Numbered from the stretch's first letter, positions 46,195-56,251 are shown. The stretch is 64,000 bases of DNA from Trichomonas vaginalis G3 (GCF_026262505.1 NC_067205.1:7564001-7628000); one strand, 5' to 3'. Notes: generated by a model from the letters alone, not told the origin. A program made the numbers and translations.

Positions 46195-46600
46195 CTAACT
46201 AAAAAAGGAGTCCTTGGAGCTCTTGATCTCTTGTCAGTAGAGTTCATAATGAGGCATGGCATCTACTGATTAGAGATCAGAGCAATCCTACCTTACCTTC
46301 AGGAGCTACAAAGCTCCTAATCGTTACGAGAGGAGTCTTGGAGCTCCTGAAGCTCATCAGCAGAGGCTATTTACCATTTGGGCCTCTTCTGATGAAAGAT
46401 GCGAAACACGTCTACGAAACAGGAGCTTCAAAAGCTTCTAATCCTTACTAAAGGGAGCTTTGGAGCTCCTGAGTCTCCATCAACAGAGTCCCAGATGGTA
46501 AATGTCCTTTGCTGATGAAAGATGCGAAACACATCTACGAACCAGGAGCTCCAAAGCTCCTAATCCTTACGAAAGGGAGCTTTGGAGCTCCTGAAACTCC
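46195..46600. repeat. Imperfect ~122-bp tandem repeat with GGAGCT palindromes
   Basis: Recurrent words are GATGAAAGATGCGAAACAC, TCTACGAACCAGGAGCTCC, AAAGCTCCTAATCCTTACGA and GGGAGCTTTGGAGCTCCTGA, in about three diverged units. Each unit can fold through the GGAGCT palindromes. Confidence 0.75.
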
Positions 46601-46722
46601 TTTTACTATAAAATATGACAGTTTTCTTCTGAGGTTCTCATCAAATCTAAGACTTCAGAAGAAAGCTGTCCTATCAATGTATACTTACACTCTCATGGAC
46701 TACAAGTGTACAATTTTAAAGC

Positions 46723-46881
46723 AGAGATTATCCGAGGCCTCTCATCAAATGAGGGACCTCGGATAATCTCTACCTTAAGTAGTCAAATAACTTTTCTCAC
46801 TATTTAGGAACAAAAGAACAAGAGTTGGAGTACTTTAAGGCAAGATTCTTCCGAAATCTCTCATCGAATGAGAGACTTCGG
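46723..46881. repeat. Two stem-loops with ATGAG loops
   Basis: AGAGATTATCCGAGGCCTCT pairs with its near complement ending at 46,771. CCGAAATCTCTCAT pairs with ATGAGAGACTTCGG (46,851-46,881). Both have the loop sequence CATC(A/G)AATG. Confidence 0.7.
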
Positions 46882-47155
46882 AAGGACCTTGCCAAATCCT
46901 TGAACGCCAATATCCTTGGAACTGAGCTAGAACCAGGGAGAAGTAGCATACTATAGAGCACGATGGTAATCTCGGAAATACTTATATCGCCCCAAGCACA
47001 ATATTTAAGAAGTCTAACTCATATATACAAGAAGTCAGGCTGAATAGATATTGTGCATATGGTTTGCAGAACTCTCATGATATTTAAAATTCATGTTATC
47101 CCAAAAAAGGTGACACTTTGGGTGTATCGTCCATCCCAGGGATGCAAAAATCACA

Positions 47156-47740
47156 TCACCTTGGATCTATACTTAAACGAAGCTTAAAATCAAATGATTT
47201 TCCTGCTGTAATTGGACCACTAACAATTTGTCCTGTTCTGCATGTTCCCGAATGACTCCATACATCTTCATGTCGAGTCTTTGAGAAAACATCTACTTTC
47301 TTTATTTGTTCGGTAGTTTGTGAGTTTGAAGTTATATATGCTTCTTCTCTTGCGTTGTCTTGAGAATATACGATACGACCATTTGCAAGGATTTGATATC
47401 CAGCAACTGCATAGAAAGCGTCATCGAAACCAATCCAAAATCCTGGTGGGTTTGTTTTATTGGAACCTGAACCAATTTCTTTATCTGCAATAAATTGACC
47501 TTCCATTTTATACGTAATGAATGTATTGTAAAGGTCCAACATATTTTCACCAGGAGGTGAGAGATTGAATGTTACCCATGTGTTATCTTTAGCAGTTCCA
47601 GGTTGTGATGGAATCTTTGCGTCAGAATATTTTCTATTAGTGTCACCAATTTGAACTGCATTGTCTATGATATCGAAATATGAGCGAATCTGATGAATAT
47701 GCTCTGCTGGAGTAAATTCGTTTAACTGTTCGTTCTGCAT
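47156..47740 (-). CDS. Major-capsid-like protein, part before the insertion
   Basis: It begins MQNEQLNEFTPAEHIHQIRS and is open for 194 codons until the inserted element. Beta-rich sequence with W-V-T-F-N-L-S-P-P-G-E-N-M-L-D-L-Y resembles the first jelly roll of Polinton major capsid proteins, which start with a short helical arm followed by an L-x-P-x-x-N-x-x-L-D motif. Identity is inferred from pattern and position. Confidence 0.5.
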   Translation of the reverse strand: MQNEQLNEFTPAEHIHQIRSYFDIIDNAVQIGDTNRKYSDAKIPSQPGTAKDNTWVTFNLSPPGENMLDLYNTFITYKMEGQFIADKEIGSGSNKTNPPGFWIGFDDAFYAVAGYQILANGRIVYSQDNAREEAYITSNSQTTEQIKKVDVFSKTRHEDVWSHSGTCRTGQIVSGPITAGKSFDFKLRLSIDPR

Positions 47741-47767
47741 GTATTTACTTCGGATAAAAATATCTAT

Positions 47768-48196
47768 TTACTTCATTATTCTCACTCTTCTTCTTGGCAT
47801 TCGTGGTGGAAGTTGTTTCTTGACATTTTCAATGAACTGTACATTCTCTTTTGTCTCAACTTCTTTCACTGGTGGGTCAGGGTTCTTTGACTCGGTTTGT
47901 TTTTCAATGAAATTCACGAACTTTGCAATAAGCTCTTGGTTCGTTATTGAAAGAACATCTGGCTTCTTTTCTTCTTGTTCTATTGACTTTTCAGTTTGAA
48001 TAGAAGGTTTTATATGGGCTTCGCCCTCGGTGCCATACACCTTAATGTTGTCGCTCTCTGCATTCGCTAATGGAACCTTTCTTTTTCTTACGTATATTTT
48101 ACCATCTTTACTCTGACTTACATAATAGAAAGGATGTTGTATTCCTCTTGCGTCATTTAATATAATAGACTCTCGCTCTGATTTTGACAAGCTCAT
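47768..48196 (-). CDS. Maverick protein with YYVSQSKDG motif, 142 aa
   Basis: Intact frame beginning MSLSKSERESIILNDARGIQ. The N-terminal HPFYYVSQSKDGKIYVRKRK resembles the protein at 43,780-43,983. A helical middle and a very basic end (LPPRMPRRRVRIMK) follow. A paired micro-hairpin (48,016-48,041) is part of the coding sequence at YGTEGEAH. Possibly a virion-associated protein; unknown. Confidence 0.55.
   Translation of the reverse strand: MSLSKSERESIILNDARGIQHPFYYVSQSKDGKIYVRKRKVPLANAESDNIKVYGTEGEAHIKPSIQTEKSIEQEEKKPDVLSITNQELIAKFVNFIEKQTESKNPDPPVKEVETKENVQFIENVKKQLPPRMPRRRVRIMK
48016..48041. repeat. Paired micro-hairpin, site 2
   Basis: GGGCTTCGCCC, TC, GGTGCCATACACC. Confidence 0.75.
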
Positions 48197-48241
48197 TTTA
48201 CATCGGTTAAAGTTTTAATTTTTTTTTTTATCTGCAGTCAA

Positions 48242-48501
48242 ATGACTCAGACAAGTCATATGGACAAGACCCAAGGGTCATAGATGTTGAAGCATTGAAG
48301 AAAGAAATTCGCGAGCAAATTTTATCCGAACTGAAGGAACAAAAACAAGAACAAAAGCCAGAGAGACCAAAGAGAAAACTTAGTGAAAAACAACTTGCTG
48401 CATTAGCTGCTGGAAGACAAAAGAACCCACGTTTGCTGGCGAAGAAAGCTAGAGAAGAAGCTGAAGCAAAAGCTAAAGAAGCTGAAGCAAAGAAAGAGTA
48501 A
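48242..48501 (+). CDS. Maverick Lys/Ala/Glu-rich helical peptide
   Basis: Open reading with SYGQDPRVIDVEALKKEIRE and a tail of K-A-R-E-E-A-E repeats (single long helix). No ATG is in the main frame, so the start is uncertain. It lies divergently from the 142-aa gene and 24 bases before the next plus-strand gene. Unknown. Confidence 0.35.
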
Positions 48502-48525
48502 ATGGTTTATTTTTATCCGAATTAA

Positions 48526-49382
48526 ATGTATAGACAAATACCTTTATCTGTTGCGTTCAGTAGTGAAAACCCTGACGTCAAAATAAAGGGGAACAGAGTA
48601 ACGTTTAAGTTTCCAACAGACTGGATTGTGAACATAAATGAAGAGAAGTACATTGGCATAACATCTATGTATATAACACGTGCATTTAGGAAAGTTGACT
48701 TTATACTTCAAGTCGAGATAGAAAATGACGAACAGTCTTTAAGTGCCCAAAACATTCACATATACAAATACTTTAAAGACGATACAACTTTACAAGAATG
48801 TATGATTTCATTTAATGAAATGTTCGAGAAAAAGTTCAACATTGAAGTACAAACTTTACAGCCTTTACGTGAGTTTTTGCACAACTGAAAGAAGAAGGTA
48901 GTCAGCCACAACTTATAGACTTTCATTATGAATTTAATGAAAATGAAGATGGAACACATGACTGTCAGTTTGTTATATATTCACCATTCAATGAAGTAGC
49001 TAAAGAGAAAGAAAATCCATTACGTATAAGATTTCAAATCTCTGAACCAAGTGATGATTTCAAGAATGTTTTCAATTATGATGCAATGCTTCCGAGGAAA
49101 AATGAATTTTCAAAGATTGTAACACCTGGCATTTGGGATAGAAAGCAAGCTATATTATATTCAAACTTAAGTAAGGGAGTTGAAAATGAGTTCATTGGTC
49201 ATACAAGAACTTCACCACTTCCTAACCCTAAATACTATAAATTAACTGGCTTCAATCGTGAGTTTTGGATAGACATGTTCTCCACTCATGACCATAACTG
49301 CCCAGTGTTCTTACCTCCAGACCATAAGGACTGTCTCTACATTGAAGCACAACTCTTAAACTCTACCATCGCAGTATTGTAA
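48526..49382 (+). pseudogene. Second minor-capsid-like (penton-like) gene, broken
   Basis: It starts MYRQIPLSVAFSSENPDVKI and continues through beta-rich sequence to GIWDRKQAILYS, YYKLTGFNREFWIDMFSTHD and FLPPDHKDCLYIEAQLL. The G-I-W-x-R and C-terminal LPPDHKD motifs are shared with 41,763-42,641, suggesting paralogues. Probably a single-jelly-roll minor capsid protein. Confidence 0.5.
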
Positions 49383-49429
49383 AATCTACGCTAGCTTTAT
49401 TTTTATCACGAATGACCTCATTTCTGACA

Positions 49430-49468
49430 AAAATAAATGACCTCATTCATGACCTCATTCATGACCTC
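49430..49468. repeat. 12-bp word AATGACCTCATT in gap
   Basis: ATGACCTCATTCATGACCTC occurs in three to four copies between the minor-capsid-like gene and the polymerase gene. Confidence 0.7.
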
Positions 49469-51455
49469 AGAACTTCAACTTACGAATAAAGCTTGTTTTA
49501 GTCGTTATTGAGAAGTTAAACTTTTCAGCAAAGCAAGGACTAGAAGACTTACATAAGTCAAATCCAATCTCTTGACCGTCATAAAGTGCTTTATATAACT
49601 TCATAACACTGAACTCAGAGTCTTTGTCAAATTTTCCTTGCGGAACCATTAAACCTTTATCTTCATCATAGAAACACTGAACAGAGTCAGGAAACATTTC
49701 ATTAGCGGTTAAAGCAATAACATCTTGCTTCACGCCTTTCATTCTGCAGTGAAATGCAACTTCATTTAAATCGTTAGTGAGTAAGTCTATGTAGGTCTTC
49801 TTTCCACAAAATATTGACTTGTATGCTAAACTTTGTTTTCCGGGTGTGATTTCTGCAAAGTCGCTATGAAATTGACCAAGGTTTTTACCAATGAGAACTC
49901 TTCCATAACGTTTCTCAAACTCTTCAGCTAAACGAGGGATATCTTCATTGTAGAGATGCATACTGTCCGTATCGCTATAAAAGATGTCCATTCCTAAGTC
50001 CTCAGCAGTACAGAATACTTCACACATTATTCTCTTCGACATTGATAGAATATTTACACCAAGTGGACAGAAGTTAAAGTGTCTGCAAATGCTTTTCGTT
50101 AGCTTGAAAATAGTTTTATCTGAACCATCCAAACCTTCGAACTTCACTATATGGTTGTAGTTTCTGATGGCATATCTTATAGCATCTTTGTCATCTACTA
50201 TGGTTATTTTTGACTCAATAGGAGATAGAATAGTTTTGCCATAAATACTGTTCAGAATGAGCTTTATATTTTCTTGCAAAGGATTTCCTTCTTTCTTATA
50301 CTTTAACCTTAACTCAAACAACTTCTTTACTTCATCTCTTATTCTAATATCTCTGTTTCCATCGTAATAGTATCCTTGCAACACTTCACATTTGACACCT
50401 TGATATTTTATGAGGTCTTGTAATGTTATATGGTCAACATACATTAAACAGCAAGTGTTTGAACTTCTGGGAACGTTAAGTTCTGGATTTAGTTCAGGGT
50501 CACAAACTATTAAAGGAAAGTGTCTATGTATTCCAATCTCTGTTATCTTAATGAGAACAAAGAAGCCGGACATAAACTTTTCACCAATGGGTTCCTTTTG
50601 GTCGTCATCGAATAAATGTCTCATGAGATACTCTGTGCTTAACATTTCTTTCTTCATAACCTTTGGAATACCTTCTAAAGTATAAAGTCTTGCTATAGCT
50701 GATGGATATAATGAAACAGCGTCAAAGTCAGCAATGAGTTTCTTTTCGCTCTTTTGTTTCATGTTATCTGACAACATACATCTTCCACCTTGAATGCATC
50801 TCGAAATAAATTCTCTTGGTTTATTTGAGAGGTCATATAAATTTCCATTCGGGAAGTACACTCTGTTCTCAAATAATTTGTTAGCAATTGAACAAATACT
50901 AACGTAGTCATAAACGTTTAAATCAAATTCTTTCAATAAGTCATTGCGGAACTTTACAAAACCTTCTCTTAAAATTCTTACATCTTGTTTGCAATAAAAT
51001 GTGCTATATTTTTCTAAGTCGAAGTGGTTTTCATCTATTCTGCAACCTTTGATGGAATCTATGTTTTTCATAAATGTATCTGCATCCTGGATAAACTTAC
51101 ATGCTTCAGAAATGACACCAGTTCTGTTGTCATTTGCTAACAAAACACTGCTGTAGTAGTTGTATGGAAATACTTCTTTCGGTCCTGTTTGTAAGTTAAA
51201 CATAGCAGGAAATAGTTTAAGCTTCTTATTTATAACACTGTAAGAGTCTTTTATAATAATTGCCCTTCCTTTATATAAGCCAGTTATTTGCATTGTTCGT
51301 GAACCTTTAATGATGGGAGTTCCTTTCACTTCTGTCATGTGTCTTAAGATGAAGTTTATATCATAACTGAGGTTATGGAAATATATTAAACTCTTGTCAG
51401 GAAGTCGTTCCAAAAATTCTGTTGCACAGTTCTGACCCCAAATGCTTTCACTCAC
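49467..51455 (-). CDS. Protein-primed DNA polymerase B, main part
   Basis: 662 open codons, all typical of Polinton pPolB. The exonuclease region has NLSYDIN (residues ~28-34) and YCKQD (~154-158). Polymerase motif A is DFDAVSLYPS (~243-252). Motif B is KLILNSIYGK (~398-407). Motif C is YSDTDS (~494-499), with the two catalytic aspartates intact. It would replicate the element using a protein primer. The frame is open somewhat upstream of 51,455 without an ATG (HVFFADFE, Exo I-like). Related N-terminal sequence lies further upstream at 51.6-53.2 kb, so the locus as a whole is broken. Confidence 0.9.
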   Translation of the reverse strand: MSESIWGQNCATEFLERLPDKSLIYFHNLSYDINFILRHMTEVKGTPIIKGSRTMQITGLYKGRAIIIKDSYSVINKKLKLFPAMFNLQTGPKEVFPYNYYSSVLLANDNRTGVISEACKFIQDADTFMKNIDSIKGCRIDENHFDLEKYSTFYCKQDVRILREGFVKFRNDLLKEFDLNVYDYVSICSIANKLFENRVYFPNGNLYDLSNKPREFISRCIQGGRCMLSDNMKQKSEKKLIADFDAVSLYPSAIARLYTLEGIPKVMKKEMLSTEYLMRHLFDDDQKEPIGEKFMSGFFVLIKITEIGIHRHFPLIVCDPELNPELNVPRSSNTCCLMYVDHITLQDLIKYQGVKCEVLQGYYYDGNRDIRIRDEVKKLFELRLKYKKEGNPLQENIKLILNSIYGKTILSPIESKITIVDDKDAIRYAIRNYNHIVKFEGLDGSDKTIFKLTKSICRHFNFCPLGVNILSMSKRIMCEVFCTAEDLGMDIFYSDTDSMHLYNEDIPRLAEEFEKRYGRVLIGKNLGQFHSDFAEITPGKQSLAYKSIFCGKKTYIDLLTNDLNEVAFHCRMKGVKQDVIALTANEMFPDSVQCFYDEDKGLMVPQGKFDKDSEFSVMKLYKALYDGQEIGFDLCKSSSPCFAEKFNFSITTKTSFIRKLKF

Positions 51456-51589
51456 TGAACCATCTTCACTGTCATAACATATGTTAAAGGCTTTATGAAA
51501 GCCGTCGGTACTACACTCAAAGTCAGCAAAGAAAACGTGCTCAGGAATGAACTTACATTTATTTATTTACTTCTTTTGACTCGGCTTTC

Positions 51590-53169
51590 TTCTTCAGTTG
51601 TACACAATACTTTGGAGCATATGTCAAATCTTTAAATGGTGCAAGGTTCTGTTTATATAAGTCAGTCGTATATGTGAAAAGTTCTCCATAAGAAATAGGT
51701 TCGAAATATTTGCACTCCCACAATGTTTTCATAACATCCCATAGCGGTGTGTTCTATCATAACGAACTACATATTTGTTCTCTCTCTTTGTATAATTTCA
51801 TCTGTTTCTCAATGTTCATTCCACCACACTCCTTCAAGATTTCTATATATTTGCGAATGAAATATGTTGTCATTGGTAATCTTTCATTTAGCATGTAGTG
51901 GTCTTCAACAAGAAGTAGTCAATAGTTCGAACAGTTTCACATTCTTTTGGTATGTATCTCTTTATTTCATTATGTCTTGAGTCATTGAAGTAACCAATGG
52001 TAACATTAAATGCTATACCTGTTGCGTCAGAAATTTCTTGTACTTTACTTTGAGGAAAGTCTCTAACACGAATGACTTCTCTCATGTGGTCAATAGTTTC
52101 TTCATTTACTCCAGCCTGAATGCAAGCATAAACGAAACAATTGTCTTCTGTCATAAGTGTTGCAGTTCTTTTGTTCAGTTCATTGAAGATTTGGTAGCGT
52201 TCAAGATTTATAGGTAATGTGCAAAGATACTTCCAGAACTGACCGCTTCTCTTCTTATAAAACTTCTTTTCACCATTATCTTTCCAAAAGCTTTCTATAA
52301 GTGCTGGGTTTCCTGTTTGCTTAAGAGCTTCCAAAATGGCTTTCTGGTCATTTGTCAGTGTGCTTTCATCTCTATATGGTCTCTTTTTTGGTTTGCCTTT
52401 CTTTACATCTGACATCGTTAAGCCTTCATATTCTGTTAAATCATACATCTTTATTTCAGTAAGATTCTTTATGTTTGTCAAGAAGAAGTCATAGTGCATT
52501 TCAACAATACCTGCAGCATTTGCTTCTATCTCTGATATAAAGTTCTCCTTCAAGAGCTGATGTAGTAATGTTCCAATATTATTGAGGTTTAACGTAGAAC
52601 ATTCATACTTTCCACCAAGTTTATAACATACCATCCATCTTGTTGGAGTTTATTTTAATCTTCTCTAAGAGTCTCATGAAAACCTTACCGAAATGTTTGT
52701 GTAAGTAGTCTCTGTTTGGTTCATCTAAAGCTTCGATGTTAAAGTCAATGAGTCTATTGCCTGACTTCACATTTCTCTTCCTATTCTCTTCATCTTTCTT
52801 TAACCATCTCTCACCTTCTTTTGGTTTGTCGTCAATGGAACGAATGACATCGTTAGCTTTGCGAACTTGTTCTATAGCACTTTTAAACATCTCTCTTCTC
52901 TGTTGTTTCAGTGTGTCGTCTCTTCTTCTTGTTTCACCAACGTTTGCATTTGTTATGTCAAACATTTCTCTTCTTACTTCATGAGGTACTGAACGTCTAT
53001 GATATAAGTCAATAGCAACGTCATTTAAAGGAAATCTTGCATGGACTTCGTCCTCGCCGCGTTGCGGCTTTATGAACTCATGAATTCTATCATAACTTAT
53101 TGCACCATTATAGTCATTGAGGATGTCAGCGAGTGCTTTTTTGTTTGTTCGCGTAATGTTTTGCAACAT
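51590..53169 (-). pseudogene. N-terminal region of Maverick DNA polymerase locus (broken)
   Basis: Two main open stretches, 51,888-52,634 and 52,621-53,169, plus shorter downstream sequence, precede the polymerase on the same strand. The first contains TEDNCFVYACIQAGVNEETI, reminiscent of the Cys box of OTU-like peptidases reported in some large pPolB N-termini. That comparison is tentative. The second is helical and basic (RRRDDTLKQQRREMFKSAIE) and starts MLQNITRTNKKALADILNDY. A terminal-protein role for this part is possible but not shown. Confidence 0.6.
53043..53068. repeat. Paired micro-hairpin, site 3
   Basis: GGACTTCGTCC, TC, GCCGCGTTGCGGC, within the frame encoding QRGEDEVHARF. Confidence 0.8.
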
Positions 53170-53324
53170 CTATGTTAGCTTCTGTAAGAAGTTGTTTTAT
53201 TTCCGAGTGTTCTAACTTAGACAACTTCCGATACATCTTTAGTAGGAAATAAAAAAATATTTTTGAAAAAATTAGATTAGATTTTTTAAGTTATTTTTCA
53301 AAATAATTTAATATTTTTATTTTA

Positions 53325-53797
53325 ATGAAACACATGCAAGATTGCAAGTTCTTTTCATACAATGCTCTCGCTACTGCCATCAAGAATGAGTTCAATAATG
53401 CTTCAAATGTTAATGTTATCTTTAACAAGAAGTTTGTGAAAGAATCTAAGTTTGGTCAGTATGTCAGACCATTAGCTATCGTCATTGACCGCAAACGTTA
53501 TACTTCACAAGAGTTAGCAGTAGTTTTGAAACAAAAGAGTTTCTTCGTGAATGTCAAAGATACTCATTATACTGTTCATAAAGAACTCTAACATTGACTT
53601 CTTCAGTATTGCTAAATCTTTCCGAACAGAAAGAATATAAGAAGGGTGAAACAAATGTGAAATATTATCCTTCATCTCTGAAGACAATAACGAACAAAGA
53701 TGTTATACAGAAATTCTTACCAAAGGTTGAAGAAGCTTCTATTGACATTGACGAAGGAAGTGAAATGGTTGAAGAAATAGACCCTGAAGCTATTTAA
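53325..53797 (+). CDS. Maverick small protein(s), unknown
   Basis: An 88-codon frame beginning MKHMQDCKFFSYNALATAIK, then an acidic 60-odd codon stretch (EEASIDIDEGSEMVEEIDPE). Divergent from the polymerase N-terminal region. No motif is recognised; possibly broken. Confidence 0.45.
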
Positions 53798-53825
53798 CCA
53801 AAAATATATTTTTGAATAACTGATG

Positions 53826-53862
53826 GTGTCACCACGTCACCACGTCACCATGTCACCAGGTT
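53826..53862. repeat. 9-bp tandem word GTCACCACG
   Basis: Four near-perfect copies immediately after the gene end. Confidence 0.8.
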
Positions 53863-53927
53863 AATTAACTTCTTTTAAAAATGATGACAACATGACATTT
53901 TGACAACACAGCAGGATTAATGCAAAA

Positions 53928-54002
53928 ATGAATGTTATCGTTAATGTTATCGTTAATGTTATCGTTTATGTTATCGTTAATGTTATCGTTAATGTTATCA
54001 GT
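53928..54002. repeat. 12-bp minisatellite AATGTTATCGTT, ~6 copies
   Basis: Six consecutive copies with one T/A variant (TATGTTATCGTT). Same period as the other intergenic words of this element, but a different sequence. Confidence 0.9.
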
Positions 54003-54057
54003 GTCGAACATAATTGACGTAGGATTCATGACTTCTTCGTAAATGAGTGTAAATATA

Positions 54058-54125
54058 GCACAAAAATATATTTTAGGTGAAGAGGTGAGATCTCAACCGT
54101 TTTTTCACCTCTTTTTTCACCTCAT
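54058..54125. repeat. Intergenic palindrome block, site 3
   Basis: GCACAAAAATATATTTTAGG leads to AGGTGAGATCTCAACC and CACCTCTTTTTTCACCTC. Confidence 0.75.
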
Positions 54126-54175
54126 TCTCTTTTCGTTAATGTTGTCGTGACTTCTTCGTTAATGTTGCCGTGACT

Positions 54176-55003
54176 TCATTCTTCCTCTTTGAAGTTATCG
54201 AAATATTCTGTTATTTTTTCCTTCAGTAATGTTAAGTCTTCTTTGAATGTAAGTATTGTGCAACCTTTGATGTCATAGTGTGTTTGAGGAAGAGTATTTT
54301 TGACAATTTCCTTTATTTGCTCATTCGGTGTCATTGAAATCGGTAAGTTTTCACGATAGAACCAGTTTCTGTCAGATTTATATATTTTAGCTAAGTCATA
54401 AAAGCTCTTGTTGTTTCTTCTGACTAAATGCAACATAACCATATCTTTATCTTCTTCTTTCTCCAATTCTTCAGTATATATCATATACCTATAACTCTTT
54501 TCCTTTCCTTTTGGTACTGAACGCGGTATTCTTTTCTGTATGCTTTTGTCTTTGGATTCAATGACTTCATCTTTTGCTTGAAGTTTCTTTTCCATCTCTC
54601 CGCGTTCTGCTTTATATAGTTCATCTAACATCATGAAAATATAACAAGCATAACGAGGTGAAGCCCACATTGCTACAGCGTTTACTAAAAGTCTATGAAC
54701 ATAATAACCTTTCAAACCAGGAGCCAAATTCTTGCGATTTTCGTACGGAATCTCTTCTCTCGGTTTTCCGAGGGAAGCAATCATATGAGGAAATTCTTCT
54801 AAAAGTTCTTTTGTCTGTTGGTTTTCAAACCAATGATATGCTTGCTTTGTAGAACGAAGAGCATTCATTATACTTTGCATTTGGTACATGTCATCTTTGA
54901 CTGAACGAATGAGACGTAACTGTTTGTTATACTGTATGTATTCGTATTCTTCATTTATGGCTTCATGAACGATAGCAGTTGTTGTGTTCTCTGATGTTGA
55001 CAT
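54176..55003 (-). CDS. KilA-N domain protein
   Basis: 275 residues from MSTSENTTTAIV. The segment HWFENQQTKELL...GLKGYYVHRLLVNAVAMWAS-PRYACYIFMMLDEL (~70-140) is the KilA-N core, in which G-x-Y-V-H-x-x-L-x-x-x-x-A-x-W-x-S-P is diagnostic. A coiled coil and a C-terminal helical domain with SFYDLAKIYKSDRNWFYREN follow. KilA-N proteins of large DNA viruses and phages bind DNA. The start at 55,003 follows a leader shared with two other genes of this element. Confidence 0.8.
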   Translation of the reverse strand: MSTSENTTTAIVHEAINEEYEYIQYNKQLRLIRSVKDDMYQMQSIMNALRSTKQAYHWFENQQTKELLEEFPHMIASLGKPREEIPYENRKNLAPGLKGYYVHRLLVNAVAMWASPRYACYIFMMLDELYKAERGEMEKKLQAKDEVIESKDKSIQKRIPRSVPKGKEKSYRYMIYTEELEKEEDKDMVMLHLVRRNNKSFYDLAKIYKSDRNWFYRENLPISMTPNEQIKEIVKNTLPQTHYDIKGCTILTFKEDLTLLKEKITEYFDNFKEEE

Positions 55004-55047
55004 TACTGTCTTTACATACAAGATAAAAAAATAAATAAAAATAAAAC
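55004..55047 (-). promoter_or_regulatory. Shared upstream leader, copy 1
   Basis: Minus strand: a T-rich tract then TATCTTGTATGTAAAGACAG and TAATG. Essentially the same leader lies upstream of the genes starting at 55,702 and 56,826, suggesting a common promoter module. Confidence 0.7.
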
Positions 55048-55091
55048 TAACTTTATTTTCTGACTTTCACAAAAGACCAAAAATAAACGCT

Positions 55092-55702
55092 TTACATGTA
55101 TTTTTCAGCAACTTCGTCAAATAATTTTATAGCTTTATCTATCTCATCTACTTCAAACGTTTCTTTACCTTTCGTGGGAGCACCATACATTTTCTCAAAA
55201 ACTTCAAGCAGTTCTGTTTCAGCAGCTCTCATATCATTAACGAACACAACCTTGACTCTATTGACTGTACTGTCATATCTTTGAGTTATATTATATGTCC
55301 TTCCTATCTTATATCTTTTTGTGTTGAAGTCCTTCGGTTTCTGAACGATGTAAAGTAAGCCTTCACTGCAACGTTCCGTATCGAATGAACCATAATTATG
55401 AAGTTATATCCAACAACTGGGTCTAACCATAACAAAACTATTGGTATAAGACTTTTGTCTATAAGATATGCTCTTGTTCCATGAAATGCTACTGATATCA
55501 TAAGCTCAGGATTTCTTGTCAAAATTTTCTGAGTTGAAGCATTTCTAACCCAGTCGTTTGTTTTCTTTCCAGATGGTGTTATAATGTCTGACAAAGAATA
55601 TTTGTTGTATTTCTTTGAGTATCTTACGTTTAAATCACCTATTCTAACCACTTTGGTGTCATTGTCTATCTTTCTAACTGTTTCAAACTCAATGTTTGTC
55701 AT
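55092..55702 (-). pseudogene. Second KilA-N-related locus with T5orf172-like end
   Basis: Begins MTNIEFETVRKIDNDTKVVR. It contains a KilA-N-like core (NDWVRNAS..., then GTRAYLIDKSLIPIVLLWLD). The downstream stretch at 55,092-55,310 reads KRYKIGRTYNITQRYDS and ends FDEVAEKYM-stop, resembling the T5orf172/MUG113 (GIY-YIG-like) domain that often accompanies KilA-N or Bro-N in viruses. Broken. Confidence 0.6.
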
Positions 55703-55745
55703 TACTGTCTTTACATACAAGATAAAAAAATAAATAAAAATAAAC
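55703..55745 (-). promoter_or_regulatory. Shared upstream leader, copy 2
   Basis: Almost the same as at 55,004-55,047. Confidence 0.7.
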
Positions 55746-55793
55746 TACTTTATTTTATCTTTTATGAAAATTCATGAAATTTGGTCATTTTTC

Positions 55794-55864
55794 AGCAAAA
55801 TAATGTTTAGGTGAAGAGGTGAGATCTCACCGTTTTCTCACCTGTTTTCTCACCTGTTTTTTTC
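55794..55864. repeat. Intergenic palindrome block, site 4
   Basis: AATGTTTAGGTGAAGAGGTG followed by GGTGAGATCTCACCG and three CTCACCTGTTTT words. Confidence 0.75.
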
Positions 55865-55865
55865 A

Positions 55866-56182
55866 CAAGCGTTTTACATGAATTGTACGATGTATATTTG
55901 AAATCCTAAACAGTTTCGTAGCTTCAATTTCTTCTTTTAGTACATCGAATGTTTTAACGATACCGAAAGTTTCTTTATACTTCTTCTTGACGTCAGACAG
56001 AAGGAAATCTTCTGCTGTTGATAGTTTTTATTAAGAAATGTCAACATATCCATTTTATCTTCTGCTGGCTTTTCTGCTTCTTTCTTTAAGTCTGCATAGT
56101 CGTTTCGCATTCTTTCTATCTCTTTGACTGATGAGTAGTTATATTTTCTTATTGCTGCTTTACATTTTGAACATTGCGGCAT
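55866..56182 (-). pseudogene. Maverick zinc-ribbon-like/coiled-coil protein (relic)
   Basis: It begins MPQCSKCKAAIRKYNYSSVK with a C-x2-C pair, then a coiled coil and an FLNKNYQQ segment. The sequence continues in similar style to about 55,866. Unknown; counted as broken. Confidence 0.4.
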
Positions 56183-56251
56183 CGTTTTTTGCGTTATACA
56201 TTGAAATAAAACCAGCTAGAACAACTAAGGCGTCAATTGGTTTCTCTTCAC

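Larger units (their letters stand above)
45596..47155. mobile_element. Hairpin-rich element inserted in the Maverick capsid gene
   Basis: About 1.56 kb of non-coding DNA separates two capsid-like parts. Near the ends TATCGTCCTCCCAG (left, ~45,624) and TATCGTCCATCCCAG (right, ~47,127) recur directly, and GTGTCAG/GGTGACAC give a weak inverted match. The inside holds a hairpin (TGGGCATCCCAACCC...GGGGCTGGGATGCCCA, 45,953-46,020), an imperfect ~122-bp tandem repeat with GGAGCT/AGCTCC palindromes (about 46,195-46,600), and two stem-loops ending in GAGG/CCTC (46,723-46,771; 46,849-46,881). No coding capacity. The class of transposon is undetermined. Confidence 0.7.
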
